In this document: one piece after another, positions 42,489-51,384 of the stretch
Numbering within the stretch: the first letter of the stretch is position 1
Layout: each line of letters starts with the position of its first letter
Source: Clostridium sp. HBUAS56010
GTDB lineage: Bacteria; Bacillota; Clostridia; Lachnospirales; Lachnospiraceae
Length of the DNA stretch: 64,000 nt
Direction of reading: 5' to 3'
Assembly: GCF_007115105.1 (NCBI RefSeq)
Contig: NZ_SULJ01000013.1
Span: 1 to 64,000, forward strand
Program-made: the position numbers and the translations under genes
Notes under the pieces: generated by a model
Database searches by the model: none
Told to the model about the DNA's origin: nothing
The model's input: the letters and a program-made list of their open reading frames with translations, nothing else

Positions 42489-45140
42489 TTGAAGGAGTTT
42501 CAGGAAAACACACAAGATTTACTGGACCGGCTGAATACACACGAGTCAGCAGGACTAAAAAACAAACAGGTTGATGAACAGCGGGAAACATACGGCGCCA
42601 ACACCCTGACAAAAGAAAAGCCCGAATCCATGATAAAGCGTATTGCGGATGCTGCCAGGGAACCCATGATTCTTATGCTGATTATGGCTGGGGTGATCGC
42701 TCTTCTCGTCAACATGATCCGTGCCACCACAGGGTCTGAGGCAGACTTTTTAGAATGTCTGGGGATCTTTGCCGCAATCTTTCTATCGGTGCTCATTACC
42801 GTCATTATGGAAGGAAAAAGCGCAAAAGCTTTTGAAGCCTTATCCCGCATCAGTGACGATGCCATGATTAAAGTCATCCGGGATGGCACCACTCATCTGG
42901 TGAGCCAGAGAGAGATTGTTGTTGGAGATATTGTTCTTCTTTCTACCGGAGATAAAATTCCGGCAGATGGCCGTCTTTTGCAAAGTTCCGAACTTGCCGC
43001 TGACGAATCTGCCCTGACGGGAGAAAGTGTTCCTGCAAAAAAAGATGCAGATATGCTTATCATTGATGAAAAGACGCCTCTTGCCGAGCGTGCCAATATG
43101 GTGTATTCCGGCAATTACATCACAAGTGGTTACGGAAAGATGGTAGTAACTGCCGTTGGCGACAGCACAGAATTTGGACATATTGCAAGAGAACTGACCA
43201 ATACAGAGCGTTCCTCCACTCCTTTACAGGAAAAGCTTGCAAGACTGGGGAAGACAATTACCATTCTGGGAATTATTGCTGCTGTTATTGTCTTTGTTTC
43301 AGAACTGATCTCCTTCTCTCTCGAAGGCGGACTGACACTGGAGACCGTTCTTGATGCGTTTGTTACCAGCATTGTGTTGATTGTTGCTGCAGTACCGGAA
43401 GGACTTCCTACGATTGTAGCAGTGTCCTTATCCATTAATATTATCAAGCTCTCCAAACAGAATGCTCTGGTTAAAAAGATGATTGCCTCTGAAACCGTAG
43501 GCTGTATTAATGTAATCTGCTCTGACAAAACAGGAACACTTACGGAAAACAAAATGACTGTTTCCGCCTTCTATGATGACTCCTGGAAAGAAAAAACCAG
43601 TGATCTTAATTCCGACTGGCTGGTTCATAACATCTGTTTAAATACTACGGCAGATATTGCTTCGGATGGTTCCTTTATTGGAAATCCTACAGAATGTGCC
43701 ATGTTAAACTTTTATCAGAAATCGGACGCCTTTAAAAGAAGCGGAAAAACTTATAAGGATGAAAGGTCAGACCACGATGTACTCCATGCCTTTCCATTTT
43801 CTTCTGAACTAAAACATATGACCACAATCAGCAAGGTTGACGGTAAAATTATTTCTTATGTCAAAGGCAGTCCGGAATGCGTATTTGCCATGTGCGCCCT
43901 CTCACAGGAAAAGCGGACAACCATTGAAGCCTTTATTGTAAAGGCGCAGAAAAAAGCCATGCGGGTTATCGCCTTTGCCCATAAAGAGCTTTTAGAGATG
44001 CGTAACTATGAAGAGGAAGCTCATCATAATGCAATGGAAAAGGACATGATTTTTGATGGTTTTATCGCCATCTCCGATCCTCTCCGCTCTGATGTTTATG
44101 AAGCTGTAAAAAATTGCCGTATGGCTGGTGTGGATCTAAAGATTCTTACAGGAGATAATATTATTACAGCAAAAGCCATTGCTGATGAACTTCATATTCT
44201 GGAAGATGGAAGAATCGCTGTGGAAGCAAATGATATTGCCGATTTAAGCGACCGTAAGCTCCTTGAGATGCTTCCTAAGATCAGTGTAATCGCCCGAAGC
44301 ACTCCCGCTACTAAAATGCGGGTGGTAAAGCTGTTAAAATCCCAAAACAACGTGGTTGCAGTAACCGGAGACGGAATCAACGATGCTCCTGCTTTAAAGA
44401 ATGCAGATGTGGGCATTGCCATGGGAATCTCTGGCACAGAAGTCTCAAAGGAAGCAAGCGACATTGTTCTTCTTGACGATTCCTTCTCCACCATTGTAAA
44501 AGCCATTGCATGGGGACGGGGCATTTATGAAAACTTCAAACGCTTTATCCAGTTCCAGCTTACTGTTAATGTATCTTCCGTAATCGTTGTCTTCACCTCC
44601 ATTCTTCTGGGCTTAAAAGCGCCGTTTACAGCTCTGCAGCTCTTATGGATTAATATTATTATGGACGGCCCTCCTGCCCTGACTCTGGGTCTGGAACCGA
44701 TTTACGACGATCTGATGAACCGTCCTCCTACAGGAAGAGGCGATAACATTATCTCAAAAACCATGTTTTTAAGAATCGGTCTTACTGGACTTTATATCTC
44801 GGTCATCTTCCTGTGTCAGTATGTATTTAACTTCTTAGGTGCTGCCCATGGGGAAATGAATACGGTGCTGTTTACTCTGTTTGCTTTATTTCAGCTTTTT
44901 AACGCATTTAATTGCCGGGAACTTCATGCCACAAGTATTTTCAGACATTTATTAAAAAACAGGATTATGCTTTTGGTCATATCCATTACGTTCTTTCTGC
45001 AGATTTTAATTATTCAGTTTGCCGGGGCATTCTTTGGAACCGTCCCCCTCAGTTTTGCCATGTGGGTGAAAATATTTGGTCTTACGTTCAGTGTCATCCT
45101 CATCTCAGAGCTGGTGAAACTTTTCTTACGCCGTAAGTAA
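42489..45140 (+). CDS. P-type cation-transporting ATPase (P2A, Ca2+/Mn2+ type)
   Basis: 883 residues. N-terminal cation-ATPase domain, PEGLP in helix 4, phosphorylated Asp346 in SDKTGTLT, nucleotide-binding domain with KGSPE, and the hinge motif GDGINDAPAL, with about ten transmembrane helices. Family members export Ca2+; control by a yybP-ykoY riboswitch suggests Mn2+ export here. The open frame runs back to 42390 inside the riboswitch, but the real start is TTG at 42489, nine bases after AAGGAG. Monocistronic with a terminator at 45147. Confidence 0.93.
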   Translation: MKEFQENTQDLLDRLNTHESAGLKNKQVDEQRETYGANTLTKEKPESMIKRIADAAREPMILMLIMAGVIALLVNMIRATTGSEADFLECLGIFAAIFLSVLITVIMEGKSAKAFEALSRISDDAMIKVIRDGTTHLVSQREIVVGDIVLLSTGDKIPADGRLLQSSELAADESALTGESVPAKKDADMLIIDEKTPLAERANMVYSGNYITSGYGKMVVTAVGDSTEFGHIARELTNTERSSTPLQEKLARLGKTITILGIIAAVIVFVSELISFSLEGGLTLETVLDAFVTSIVLIVAAVPEGLPTIVAVSLSINIIKLSKQNALVKKMIASETVGCINVICSDKTGTLTENKMTVSAFYDDSWKEKTSDLNSDWLVHNICLNTTADIASDGSFIGNPTECAMLNFYQKSDAFKRSGKTYKDERSDHDVLHAFPFSSELKHMTTISKVDGKIISYVKGSPECVFAMCALSQEKRTTIEAFIVKAQKKAMRVIAFAHKELLEMRNYEEEAHHNAMEKDMIFDGFIAISDPLRSDVYEAVKNCRMAGVDLKILTGDNIITAKAIADELHILEDGRIAVEANDIADLSDRKLLEMLPKISVIARSTPATKMRVVKLLKSQNNVVAVTGDGINDAPALKNADVGIAMGISGTEVSKEASDIVLLDDSFSTIVKAIAWGRGIYENFKRFIQFQLTVNVSSVIVVFTSILLGLKAPFTALQLLWINIIMDGPPALTLGLEPIYDDLMNRPPTGRGDNIISKTMFLRIGLTGLYISVIFLCQYVFNFLGAAHGEMNTVLFTLFALFQLFNAFNCRELHATSIFRHLLKNRIMLLVISITFFLQILIIQFAGAFFGTVPLSFAMWVKIFGLTFSVILISELVKLFLRRK

Positions 45141-45146
45141 TCGAAA

Positions 45147-45197
45147 AAGCCAGCAGGAGTTTTCATGATTTTATGGAGACACCTGGCTGGCTTTTTA
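45147..45197 (+). terminator. Terminator of the P-type ATPase gene
   Basis: AAAAGCCAGC-AGG pairs with CCT-GGCTGGCTTTT around a loop of about 24 bases, followed by a T-run. Confidence 0.7.
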
Positions 45198-45262
45198 CTT
45201 TTTATGGTTTGGTTTTGATTTGAATGGTATAATAAGATTAAATGATATGAATGAGGAGTGTT

Positions 45263-45961
45263 ATGAAGATTGCAATATGCGATGATAATCGTTTGTTTCA
45301 AGAAGAGATGAAGCATCTTTTATATGAATACTTTGATAAGCTTTCTATAGAAATCAGGCTTTTTTCCAGCGGAAGTCAGTTTCTTCTTGCTGCCCAATCC
45401 CAGCCCACCCCCTTTGACCTTGTTTTTATGGACATTGAAATGCCTGGACTCGACGGACTGGAGACTTCCAGAATCCTTAGAAAAGAAAATCATGATCTGT
45501 TTTTAATCTTCTTATCAAGCCATACAGAACTTGCCTTTGAGGGCTATGAAGTCAATGCCTTCCGCTTTCTCACCAAGCCGGTGAATCAGGAAAAGTTGTG
45601 GAAAGCATTAAAAGACTGGGAGAACTTACGGCTTTCCAATGAGAGAATCTGTCTGAATCTGGGCGAACACAGCCAGTTGTTAAGCTGGAGCGATATTTAT
45701 TATATTCAAAGCGAAAATGTCTATGTAAATGTGATTACAGCAAAGCAGCGAATCCTTGTACGCATAAAAATAAAGGACTTAGAAAAAAAGATGCCCAAAT
45801 CCATGTTTTTTAAACCTCACCGCAGTTTTCTGGTGAATCTGCAGCATATCCATACTTTTGATTCAAAAAAACTCCGCATGGTTAACGGTGTAGAAATCCC
45901 TCTTAGCCGTACCAACGCAGAGAATTTCCGGAACTGCATGATGAATTTTCTGAATCGTTAA
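45263..45961 (+). CDS. LytTR-family response regulator
   Basis: 232 residues: receiver domain with CDDN (6-9), Asp57 (LVFMDIEMPGLDG) and Lys near 105, and a C-terminal LytTR DNA-binding domain (about 135-230; IYYIQSENVYVNVIT, KPHRSFLVNLQHI). Like AgrA it is expected to bind paired direct repeats. ATG at 45263 follows AGGAG by four bases; an ATG 12 bases earlier lacks a ribosome site. A TATAAT -10 box lies at 45228-45233. It is followed by a GHKL kinase and a CPBP protease, an Agr/Com-like arrangement, but no peptide precursor gene was found. Confidence 0.9.
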   Translation: MKIAICDDNRLFQEEMKHLLYEYFDKLSIEIRLFSSGSQFLLAAQSQPTPFDLVFMDIEMPGLDGLETSRILRKENHDLFLIFLSSHTELAFEGYEVNAFRFLTKPVNQEKLWKALKDWENLRLSNERICLNLGEHSQLLSWSDIYYIQSENVYVNVITAKQRILVRIKIKDLEKKMPKSMFFKPHRSFLVNLQHIHTFDSKKLRMVNGVEIPLSRTNAENFRNCMMNFLNR

Positions 45962-45998
45962 GCCTTAACCGAACATAAAAAACGAAAGGAACACACTT

Positions 45999-47282
45999 AT
46001 GGCTAACTTGTATCTTTGGCTGGGAGGGCTTGAAGTTCTTATGGTGATGACCGCCATTGCCCAATCTGTTTTTCTGATTAAAGCTCCCAAAACACGAGAG
46101 AGACAGGTACTTTTCTGGGGGAGTTTTCTCCTCTTTCAAACACTGGGCACAATTTCTCCCTATCAGGAGACAGCAAATGCTTTGCTTCCATTTTTGTTTT
46201 TAATCATATTTCTACGCCGCAGAATAATCTTTTTCTTTCCCATTACAGGAATCGTCCTTTCACTCCTGTTTATTCCCTTTCTGATCGTATACATGTTTAA
46301 CGGCTCTATGGATCAGGTACTGGAGATTGACAACACCTTCTGGATTCTCATGGATCTTTTGTTTTGGATTTTGTGGATTCTTTTTATCATAAAAAAGAGA
46401 CAGTGGAACCGTCTGTATCCGGATTTCTCAGGACCGCAAAAACGCAGTTTCTGGGAAAATACCTTATTATGGGGAACCGGCACCGTATTACTGGTTCTGT
46501 TCTTTCTGCTCAGTGCTATTGATGATTTCCATTTCTTCCCTTCTTTAGCCAAAGGGTTTATTCTATGCGGCACTGCGATCTTAGGAATTATGCTGTATGC
46601 CATTTTGGCAGTCACGATTCAGGGAAACTTAAAGGCTCACTTTGAACGGGAAGCAGCTCTTAATGAATACTACTTAAATGCTCAGCTAAAACACTTTAAG
46701 TCTTTTGAAAAGACGCAAAAGGAAACCAGAAGAATCCGGCACGACATAAAAAACCATACTGGGGTTCTTTATACACTTTTAGAAAAAGAACAGTTTGAAG
46801 AAGCCAGACAATATATCAAAGAATTCAATGATGTGGTCAATCACCCTGGAGAACGGTTTCACTTGGGAGATCCTATTATTGATGCCATTATAAACGAAAA
46901 AGACTCCTATGCTTCCACACAGGGAATCCGGCTGACGGCAGAGGGAATTCCAGGCTTTCATCACATGGACCCGCTGGATGTCTGCACCATCTTTGCCAAT
47001 GCCCTTGACAACGCCATTGAAGCTCAAAAAGAGTTAAGGGGACAGGACAAATGGATTCATGTATCCTTTGTGAATCAAAACGCCATGCAGTACATCCGCA
47101 TAGAAAATCCTGCGAAAGAAGTCCACAAAAACGGCTCTTTCTTTGTTACTACTAAGGATCCCGGGAAGCACGGAATCGGACTGGGCAATATAAAACGGGC
47201 AGTTGAGAAATATTATGGACAGATGAATGTGTCTTATCATAATGGTATCTTTACGCTTGAATTGCTTTTCACAACAAAATAG
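45999..47282 (+). CDS. GHKL-type sensor histidine kinase (AgrC-like)
   Basis: 427 residues. About six transmembrane helices (5-27, 40-75, 80-100, 113-132, 158-175, 185-207), a dimerisation helix with His248 (RRIRHDIKNH) and a GHKL ATPase domain (FANALDNAIEA; GIGLGNIK). The topology matches kinases that sense peptides at the membrane, so the ligand may be a peptide, perhaps processed by the protease encoded downstream. AAAGGAAC precedes ATG. Confidence 0.9.
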   Translation: MANLYLWLGGLEVLMVMTAIAQSVFLIKAPKTRERQVLFWGSFLLFQTLGTISPYQETANALLPFLFLIIFLRRRIIFFFPITGIVLSLLFIPFLIVYMFNGSMDQVLEIDNTFWILMDLLFWILWILFIIKKRQWNRLYPDFSGPQKRSFWENTLLWGTGTVLLVLFFLLSAIDDFHFFPSLAKGFILCGTAILGIMLYAILAVTIQGNLKAHFEREAALNEYYLNAQLKHFKSFEKTQKETRRIRHDIKNHTGVLYTLLEKEQFEEARQYIKEFNDVVNHPGERFHLGDPIIDAIINEKDSYASTQGIRLTAEGIPGFHHMDPLDVCTIFANALDNAIEAQKELRGQDKWIHVSFVNQNAMQYIRIENPAKEVHKNGSFFVTTKDPGKHGIGLGNIKRAVEKYYGQMNVSYHNGIFTLELLFTTK

Positions 47283-47331
47283 CCACCATTCACAACAAAA
47301 AATACCGTTCATACTGTTCTGATGTTATATT
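47264..47331 (+). promoter_or_regulatory. Candidate LytTR-controlled promoter before the CPBP protease
   Basis: Two identical 12-mers, TTCACAACAAAA (47268-47279 and 47289-47300), start 21 bp apart, two helical turns. ACCGTTCAT (47304-47312) fits the LytTR consensus fully. A -10 TATATT (47326-47331) follows with a poor -35, as for an activated promoter. The first repeat overlaps the kinase 3' end. Binding is inferred. Confidence 0.5.
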
Positions 47332-47374
47332 GAATCTATTAAAACCGCAGGGAAGCGGTAGAATGGTGGTTCCT

Positions 47375-48331
47375 ATGAATGAAAAAATAAAAATCAAAAA
47401 ACATACCAATGGTGTTGCAAAAGGAATTTTGATCTATCAATTGATTATGATGGCAGTCAGTATCCTTGTTCCTCTCATAAAAGTCATACAGGTTGCACTT
47501 CATTACGCCAAAGATGCGGAACTGGATCAGAAGGTCAATGCCGTACTGGAACAATCTATGAACAGTGGTATGGGTATGATAATCTCTCTTGCACTCGGTC
47601 TTCTTCTCTTATTTTTTTACTTTCGGAAACAGGAGTTTTCCAAGAAATTATTCAATAAAAATAAGTCCATGAAGATTTCCTCATTTTGTTTTAACTTTGT
47701 CTTATTTATGTCCGCACAAGCGATCTTTATGGTAATCAGTGCAGGAAGCGAATCGATTCTCAACTTGTTTGGATACAGTATTATGGCTGAAATCGAATCG
47801 GCAACCGGACAAAGTACAATGCTCTCCATGTTTTTGTATGTCTCCTTTCTTGGCCCTATTGCAGAAGAAGTGATATTCCGCGGTTTTGTCATGAGAGCCT
47901 TTGAAGGATTTGGAAAAACTACGGCAATTGTATGTTCCGCTATTTTATTTGGTGCCTTTCACGGAAACCTGATTCAGGGAATATTTGCGGCAGCCGTAGG
48001 GTTGGTACTGGGATATGTGGCAATGGAGTATTCCATCTACTGGTCTATTATCGTGCATATTATCAATAATTTCGTCTTTGGTGATCTGTGGTCCTATGCG
48101 GTCGGCAGACTGAATGAAACGCTGCAGCAGATTCTCTTTGGTGTTTTTCACGGTTCTTTCTTTCTTGGTGCAGTCATTCTCATTTTTCTGAAACGGAAAG
48201 AAATTAAGAATTACTGGGAACAGAACAGAGGGGAAAAGGGTATTTATAAAATAATATTTACTTCTTTCTGGCTTCTTCTCTTTATGACGCTTCAGCTTGG
48301 AATCGGGCTAATGGGAATTCATAAAATTTAG
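47375..48331 (+). CDS. CPBP-family intramembrane metalloprotease
   Basis: About 318 residues, seven to eight transmembrane helices. Family motifs: EEVIFRG (Glu164, Glu165), FGAFHGN and IIVHIINNF, which supply the glutamates and histidines that bind the catalytic metal. Such proteins process peptides or give bacteriocin immunity. The location after a LytTR/GHKL pair suggests a peptide-linked role. The frame opens at TTG 47330; ATG 47363 (AGGGA upstream) and ATG 47375 (GGTGG upstream) are both possible, the latter preferred. Confidence 0.87.
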   Translation: MNEKIKIKKHTNGVAKGILIYQLIMMAVSILVPLIKVIQVALHYAKDAELDQKVNAVLEQSMNSGMGMIISLALGLLLLFFYFRKQEFSKKLFNKNKSMKISSFCFNFVLFMSAQAIFMVISAGSESILNLFGYSIMAEIESATGQSTMLSMFLYVSFLGPIAEEVIFRGFVMRAFEGFGKTTAIVCSAILFGAFHGNLIQGIFAAAVGLVLGYVAMEYSIYWSIIVHIINNFVFGDLWSYAVGRLNETLQQILFGVFHGSFFLGAVILIFLKRKEIKNYWEQNRGEKGIYKIIFTSFWLLLFMTLQLGIGLMGIHKI

Positions 48332-48336
48332 GGGGA

Positions 48337-48365
48337 TTGACAAACCCGCCTCCAACTCTTATACT
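48337..48365 (+). promoter_or_regulatory. Promoter of the TRIC-type channel gene
   Basis: -35 TTGACA (48337-48342), 17-base spacer, -10 TATACT (48360-48365), six bases after the CPBP stop. Confidence 0.8.
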
Positions 48366-48405
48366 TTGTTTAATTTATAAAAAGGGAATAATCCGGAGGT
48401 TATCC

Positions 48406-49062
48406 ATGAAAGCTGAACTTTCCCTGTTTTTTTTCATTGAAGTCATCGGCACCATTGCTTTTGCTTCTTCCGGAGCAATGATTGCCATTAAGAAACAACT
48501 GGATTTACTGGGTGTGATTGTCCTGGGGGTCACAACAGCAGTAGGAGGCGGAATGATTCGGGATCTGATCATCGGCAACGTACCTCCTGCGCTGTTTCAG
48601 AATCCCATTTATGTATTACTTGCCTTTTTTACGGTTATGATTTTATTTGTAATCGTCCGGCTGAACCAGCAGATCATTGCCAGCCGTTCCATGGCAACCT
48701 ATGAAAAGGTCATGAACATCTTTGATGCCATAGGACTTGGTGCTTTTACCGTGGTTGGCATTGATACTGCCATCTTTTCCGGATATGGGCAGTACCACTT
48801 TCTCACGATATTCCTGGGTGTCATTACGGGAGTGGGAGGTGGAATTTTAAGAGACATTATGGCAGGTCAGACTCCTTATGTTCTCCGTAAGCATATTTAC
48901 GCTTCTGCTTCTATCACAGGCGCCATTCTCTATGCCGTCCTGTTAGAACACATTAATGGCAATGCCGCCATGCTGGCTGGTGCCTGTTCCGTAGTTTTGA
49001 TTCGCCTTCTGGCAACTCATTACCGCTGGAATCTGCCCACTGCAACGAAAAACAAATCATGA
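48406..49062 (+). CDS. TRIC-type / UPF0126 membrane protein
   Basis: 218 residues, seven helices in two related halves. The repeated glycine-rich motif appears in each half: TTAVGGGMIRDLI and ITGVGGGILRDIM. UPF0126 (YicG) proteins are bacterial TRIC homologues that form trimeric K+-permeable channels; some clostridial members have been linked to glycine uptake. The frame opens at 48337, inside the promoter, but ATG at 48406 is six bases from GGAGG. It continues into the DUF1461 gene 13 bases later. Confidence 0.9.
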   Translation: MKAELSLFFFIEVIGTIAFASSGAMIAIKKQLDLLGVIVLGVTTAVGGGMIRDLIIGNVPPALFQNPIYVLLAFFTVMILFVIVRLNQQIIASRSMATYEKVMNIFDAIGLGAFTVVGIDTAIFSGYGQYHFLTIFLGVITGVGGGILRDIMAGQTPYVLRKHIYASASITGAILYAVLLEHINGNAAMLAGACSVVLIRLLATHYRWNLPTATKNKS

Positions 49063-49075
49063 AAGGGGAATAATC

Positions 49076-49771
49076 ATGAACCGGCTGCTGCAATACACCA
49101 TCGGAATTGTTTTTTCAATCTGTTTTATGATTGTTCTATTATTTACCTCTGTAGAAGCTGCTGTTTACTGGGTTCCAGGATATTTTGAAGCGGAATACAG
49201 CAAATACCAGGTTACCGATGCAGTCTCCATGACCATGGACGATCTGCTTGAGGTCACAGATGAAATGATGTTATATTTAAAAGGAAAAAGAGCGGATCTC
49301 CATGTCACCACCACCATGGGCGGCTTGGAACGGGAGTTTTTTAATGCAAGGGAAATTGCTCACATGGAAGATGTGAGAGGGCTGTTTTTAGGAGGTATTG
49401 CCATGAGAAAAGGCTGCCTTTTAATAATGGCTTTTTGTGTTATTCTGCTCTATTTATTAAAAACCAGTTTTAAGAAAACCTTTCCACGTGCAGTATGCGC
49501 CGGAAGCGGACTCTTCTTTCTCCTTACAGCTATTGTTTCATTTATTATCTCAACTGATTTTAACAGATATTTTATTCTTTTCCATGAAATGTTCTTTAAA
49601 AATGATTTATGGATGCTGGATCCCTCTACCGATATGCTCATTAACATTGTCCCGGAAGGATTCTTTTCCGACACAGTCTTCCTAATTGCGTCTTTTTTCT
49701 TCCTTTCTGTCCTGATTCTCATCTCTATCTGCCTGTTTGTGACACATAAATACGGGAAAAATGCCGATTAA
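49076..49771 (+). CDS. DUF1461 / TIGR01906 family membrane protein
   Basis: 231 residues, four transmembrane helices (about 8-30, 114-131, 140-160, 200-222). The extracytoplasmic loop between helices 1 and 2 contains DLHVTTTMGGLEREFFNAREIAHMEDVR, shown here in part as GGLEREFFNAREIAHMEDV, typical of TIGR01906. Function unknown. AAAGGGG precedes ATG; probably cotranscribed with the upstream channel gene. Confidence 0.82.
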   Translation: MNRLLQYTIGIVFSICFMIVLLFTSVEAAVYWVPGYFEAEYSKYQVTDAVSMTMDDLLEVTDEMMLYLKGKRADLHVTTTMGGLEREFFNAREIAHMEDVRGLFLGGIAMRKGCLLIMAFCVILLYLLKTSFKKTFPRAVCAGSGLFFLLTAIVSFIISTDFNRYFILFHEMFFKNDLWMLDPSTDMLINIVPEGFFSDTVFLIASFFFLSVLILISICLFVTHKYGKNAD

Positions 49772-49773
49772 TC

Positions 49774-49802
49774 TTTACTTGTTACCCTAAATACCCTATA
49801 CT
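49774..49802 (+). promoter_or_regulatory. Promoter of the D,D-carboxypeptidase gene
   Basis: -35 TTTACT (49774-49779), 17-base spacer, -10 TATACT (49797-49802), 56 bases before the chosen start. Confidence 0.55.
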
Positions 49803-49857
49803 GTAGACTGGAGAATTGTTTGAAACTGAATTTGAACTTATGGAGAGATTATCCAAT

Positions 49858-51366
49858 ATGACTCAATTTACAAAAAGGTTATCTACGTTTTCCCTATGTA
49901 TGCTTCTATTTCTATCCTCCTTTGCAGGGACAGCCCAGGCGGCGGCACAATGGCCTTCTGATCTGTCTGTGAATGCACAGGGGGCTATTGTTATGGATGC
50001 AGACACAGGAACCGTTCTTTGGGGACAGAACATTCACAGCCAGTATTTCCCTGCCAGTATTACAAAGGTTATGACAGCCCTTGTGGTAATTGAAAACTGC
50101 AAACTGGACGAGACCGTAACATTTTCCCGCAATGCAGTGTTTAATGTGGAATCCGGAAGCAGCAATGCCGGAATCAACGAAGGGGACAAACTGTCTGTAA
50201 AAGACTGTCTCTACGCTTTGCTTTTAAAATCTGCCAATGAATCTGCCAATGCACTTGCCGAACATGTTGCCGGCAGTACAGAAGCATTTGCGGATATGAT
50301 GAATGCAAAAGCAAAGGAACTGGGGTGCACCAACACACATTTTGCCAATCCAAGCGGTCTGAATAATCCGGATCATTATACGTCTCCTTATGATATGGCA
50401 TTAATTACAAAAGCGGCGTTTGACAATCCGGTTTTTGAAGAGATTGACTCCACCACTTATTATAAGCTCCCCCCTAATTCCATCAACAAAGAGGGACTCG
50501 CTATCTCTCCGGGACACCGGATGATGAGAAAATCAAGCCCCTATTACTACCCCGGTATTGTGGGCGGTAAGACAGGCTATACCACACTGGCAGGCAACAC
50601 ATTAGTTACATGTGCAGAAAAAAACGGAATGAAACTGATTACCGTAATTTTAAAAGGGTCTACCCCTCTTTACTGGTCAGATACCAAACGCCTTTTGGAC
50701 TTTGGTTTTGATCATTTTGTCTCTTTAAAAGCTGCAGATTATGAAAATACTTATAGTTCCATTACCAGCGACTTAAGTTTCAGCGGACTTGCAATTAAAA
50801 GGCCGGAAGCACTGGTGCTTGATCCCAACAGCCGCATTATCCTTCCAAAAACCGCAGATTTTTCTGATGCAAAGGCGGAGTTAAGCTATGACATTTCTCC
50901 TGGTGACCCGGAGGGTGCGATTGCCAAAATAAACTACCGCTACAATGACCGGGTGGTTGGAAGCACATTTCTGGAGATTAATAAAGACTTGTTAAAGGTC
51001 CCGGAGAAGAAAGAACTTCCTGCAGAAGACGCAGAAAAAACATTACCCAAATCCAGGCAGGCTGCTGCCAGTGTTTCTGAAGAATACCGCCAGAAAGCCC
51101 TAAGGCCGTTTCAGATTCCCCTTGCAGCATGGCTGGTCCTTGGAGGAGTCGGAATATTGGTCCTGACTGGTGCAATTGTGTCTTTTTTTCTATACAAAAG
51201 ACGCAAAGACAGGGAAGATTCCATAATTCGAAGAGAACAACGTATGAAACGACTTAAGGATTCCGGGGTTTCAGTCGATGAATTCAACAGTATCTTAGAA
51301 CAAAGACGCAGTTCGTTTACGTCAAAACGGAAAGGCCGGCGGGGTGGCTGGCTAAAATTCCGTTAA
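49858..51366 (+). CDS. dacA: D-alanyl-D-alanine carboxypeptidase (PBP5/DacA family)
   Basis: About 502 residues. Signal peptide ending TAQA (28), then peptidase S11: catalytic SITK (67-70), SAN (125-127), KTG (238-240). A beta-rich C-terminal domain follows (about 300-380), then, unlike the amphipathic helix of classical PBP5, a full transmembrane helix (about 420-445) and a basic cytosolic tail of about 55 residues. It trims the terminal D-Ala of peptidoglycan stems. TTG at 49816 opens the frame; ATG at 49858 with GGAGAG ten bases upstream gives a clean signal peptide. Confidence 0.9.
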   Translation: MTQFTKRLSTFSLCMLLFLSSFAGTAQAAAQWPSDLSVNAQGAIVMDADTGTVLWGQNIHSQYFPASITKVMTALVVIENCKLDETVTFSRNAVFNVESGSSNAGINEGDKLSVKDCLYALLLKSANESANALAEHVAGSTEAFADMMNAKAKELGCTNTHFANPSGLNNPDHYTSPYDMALITKAAFDNPVFEEIDSTTYYKLPPNSINKEGLAISPGHRMMRKSSPYYYPGIVGGKTGYTTLAGNTLVTCAEKNGMKLITVILKGSTPLYWSDTKRLLDFGFDHFVSLKAADYENTYSSITSDLSFSGLAIKRPEALVLDPNSRIILPKTADFSDAKAELSYDISPGDPEGAIAKINYRYNDRVVGSTFLEINKDLLKVPEKKELPAEDAEKTLPKSRQAAASVSEEYRQKALRPFQIPLAAWLVLGGVGILVLTGAIVSFFLYKRRKDREDSIIRREQRMKRLKDSGVSVDEFNSILEQRRSSFTSKRKGRRGGWLKFR

Positions 51367-51384
51367 ATCTATCAGGGGGAGGAC

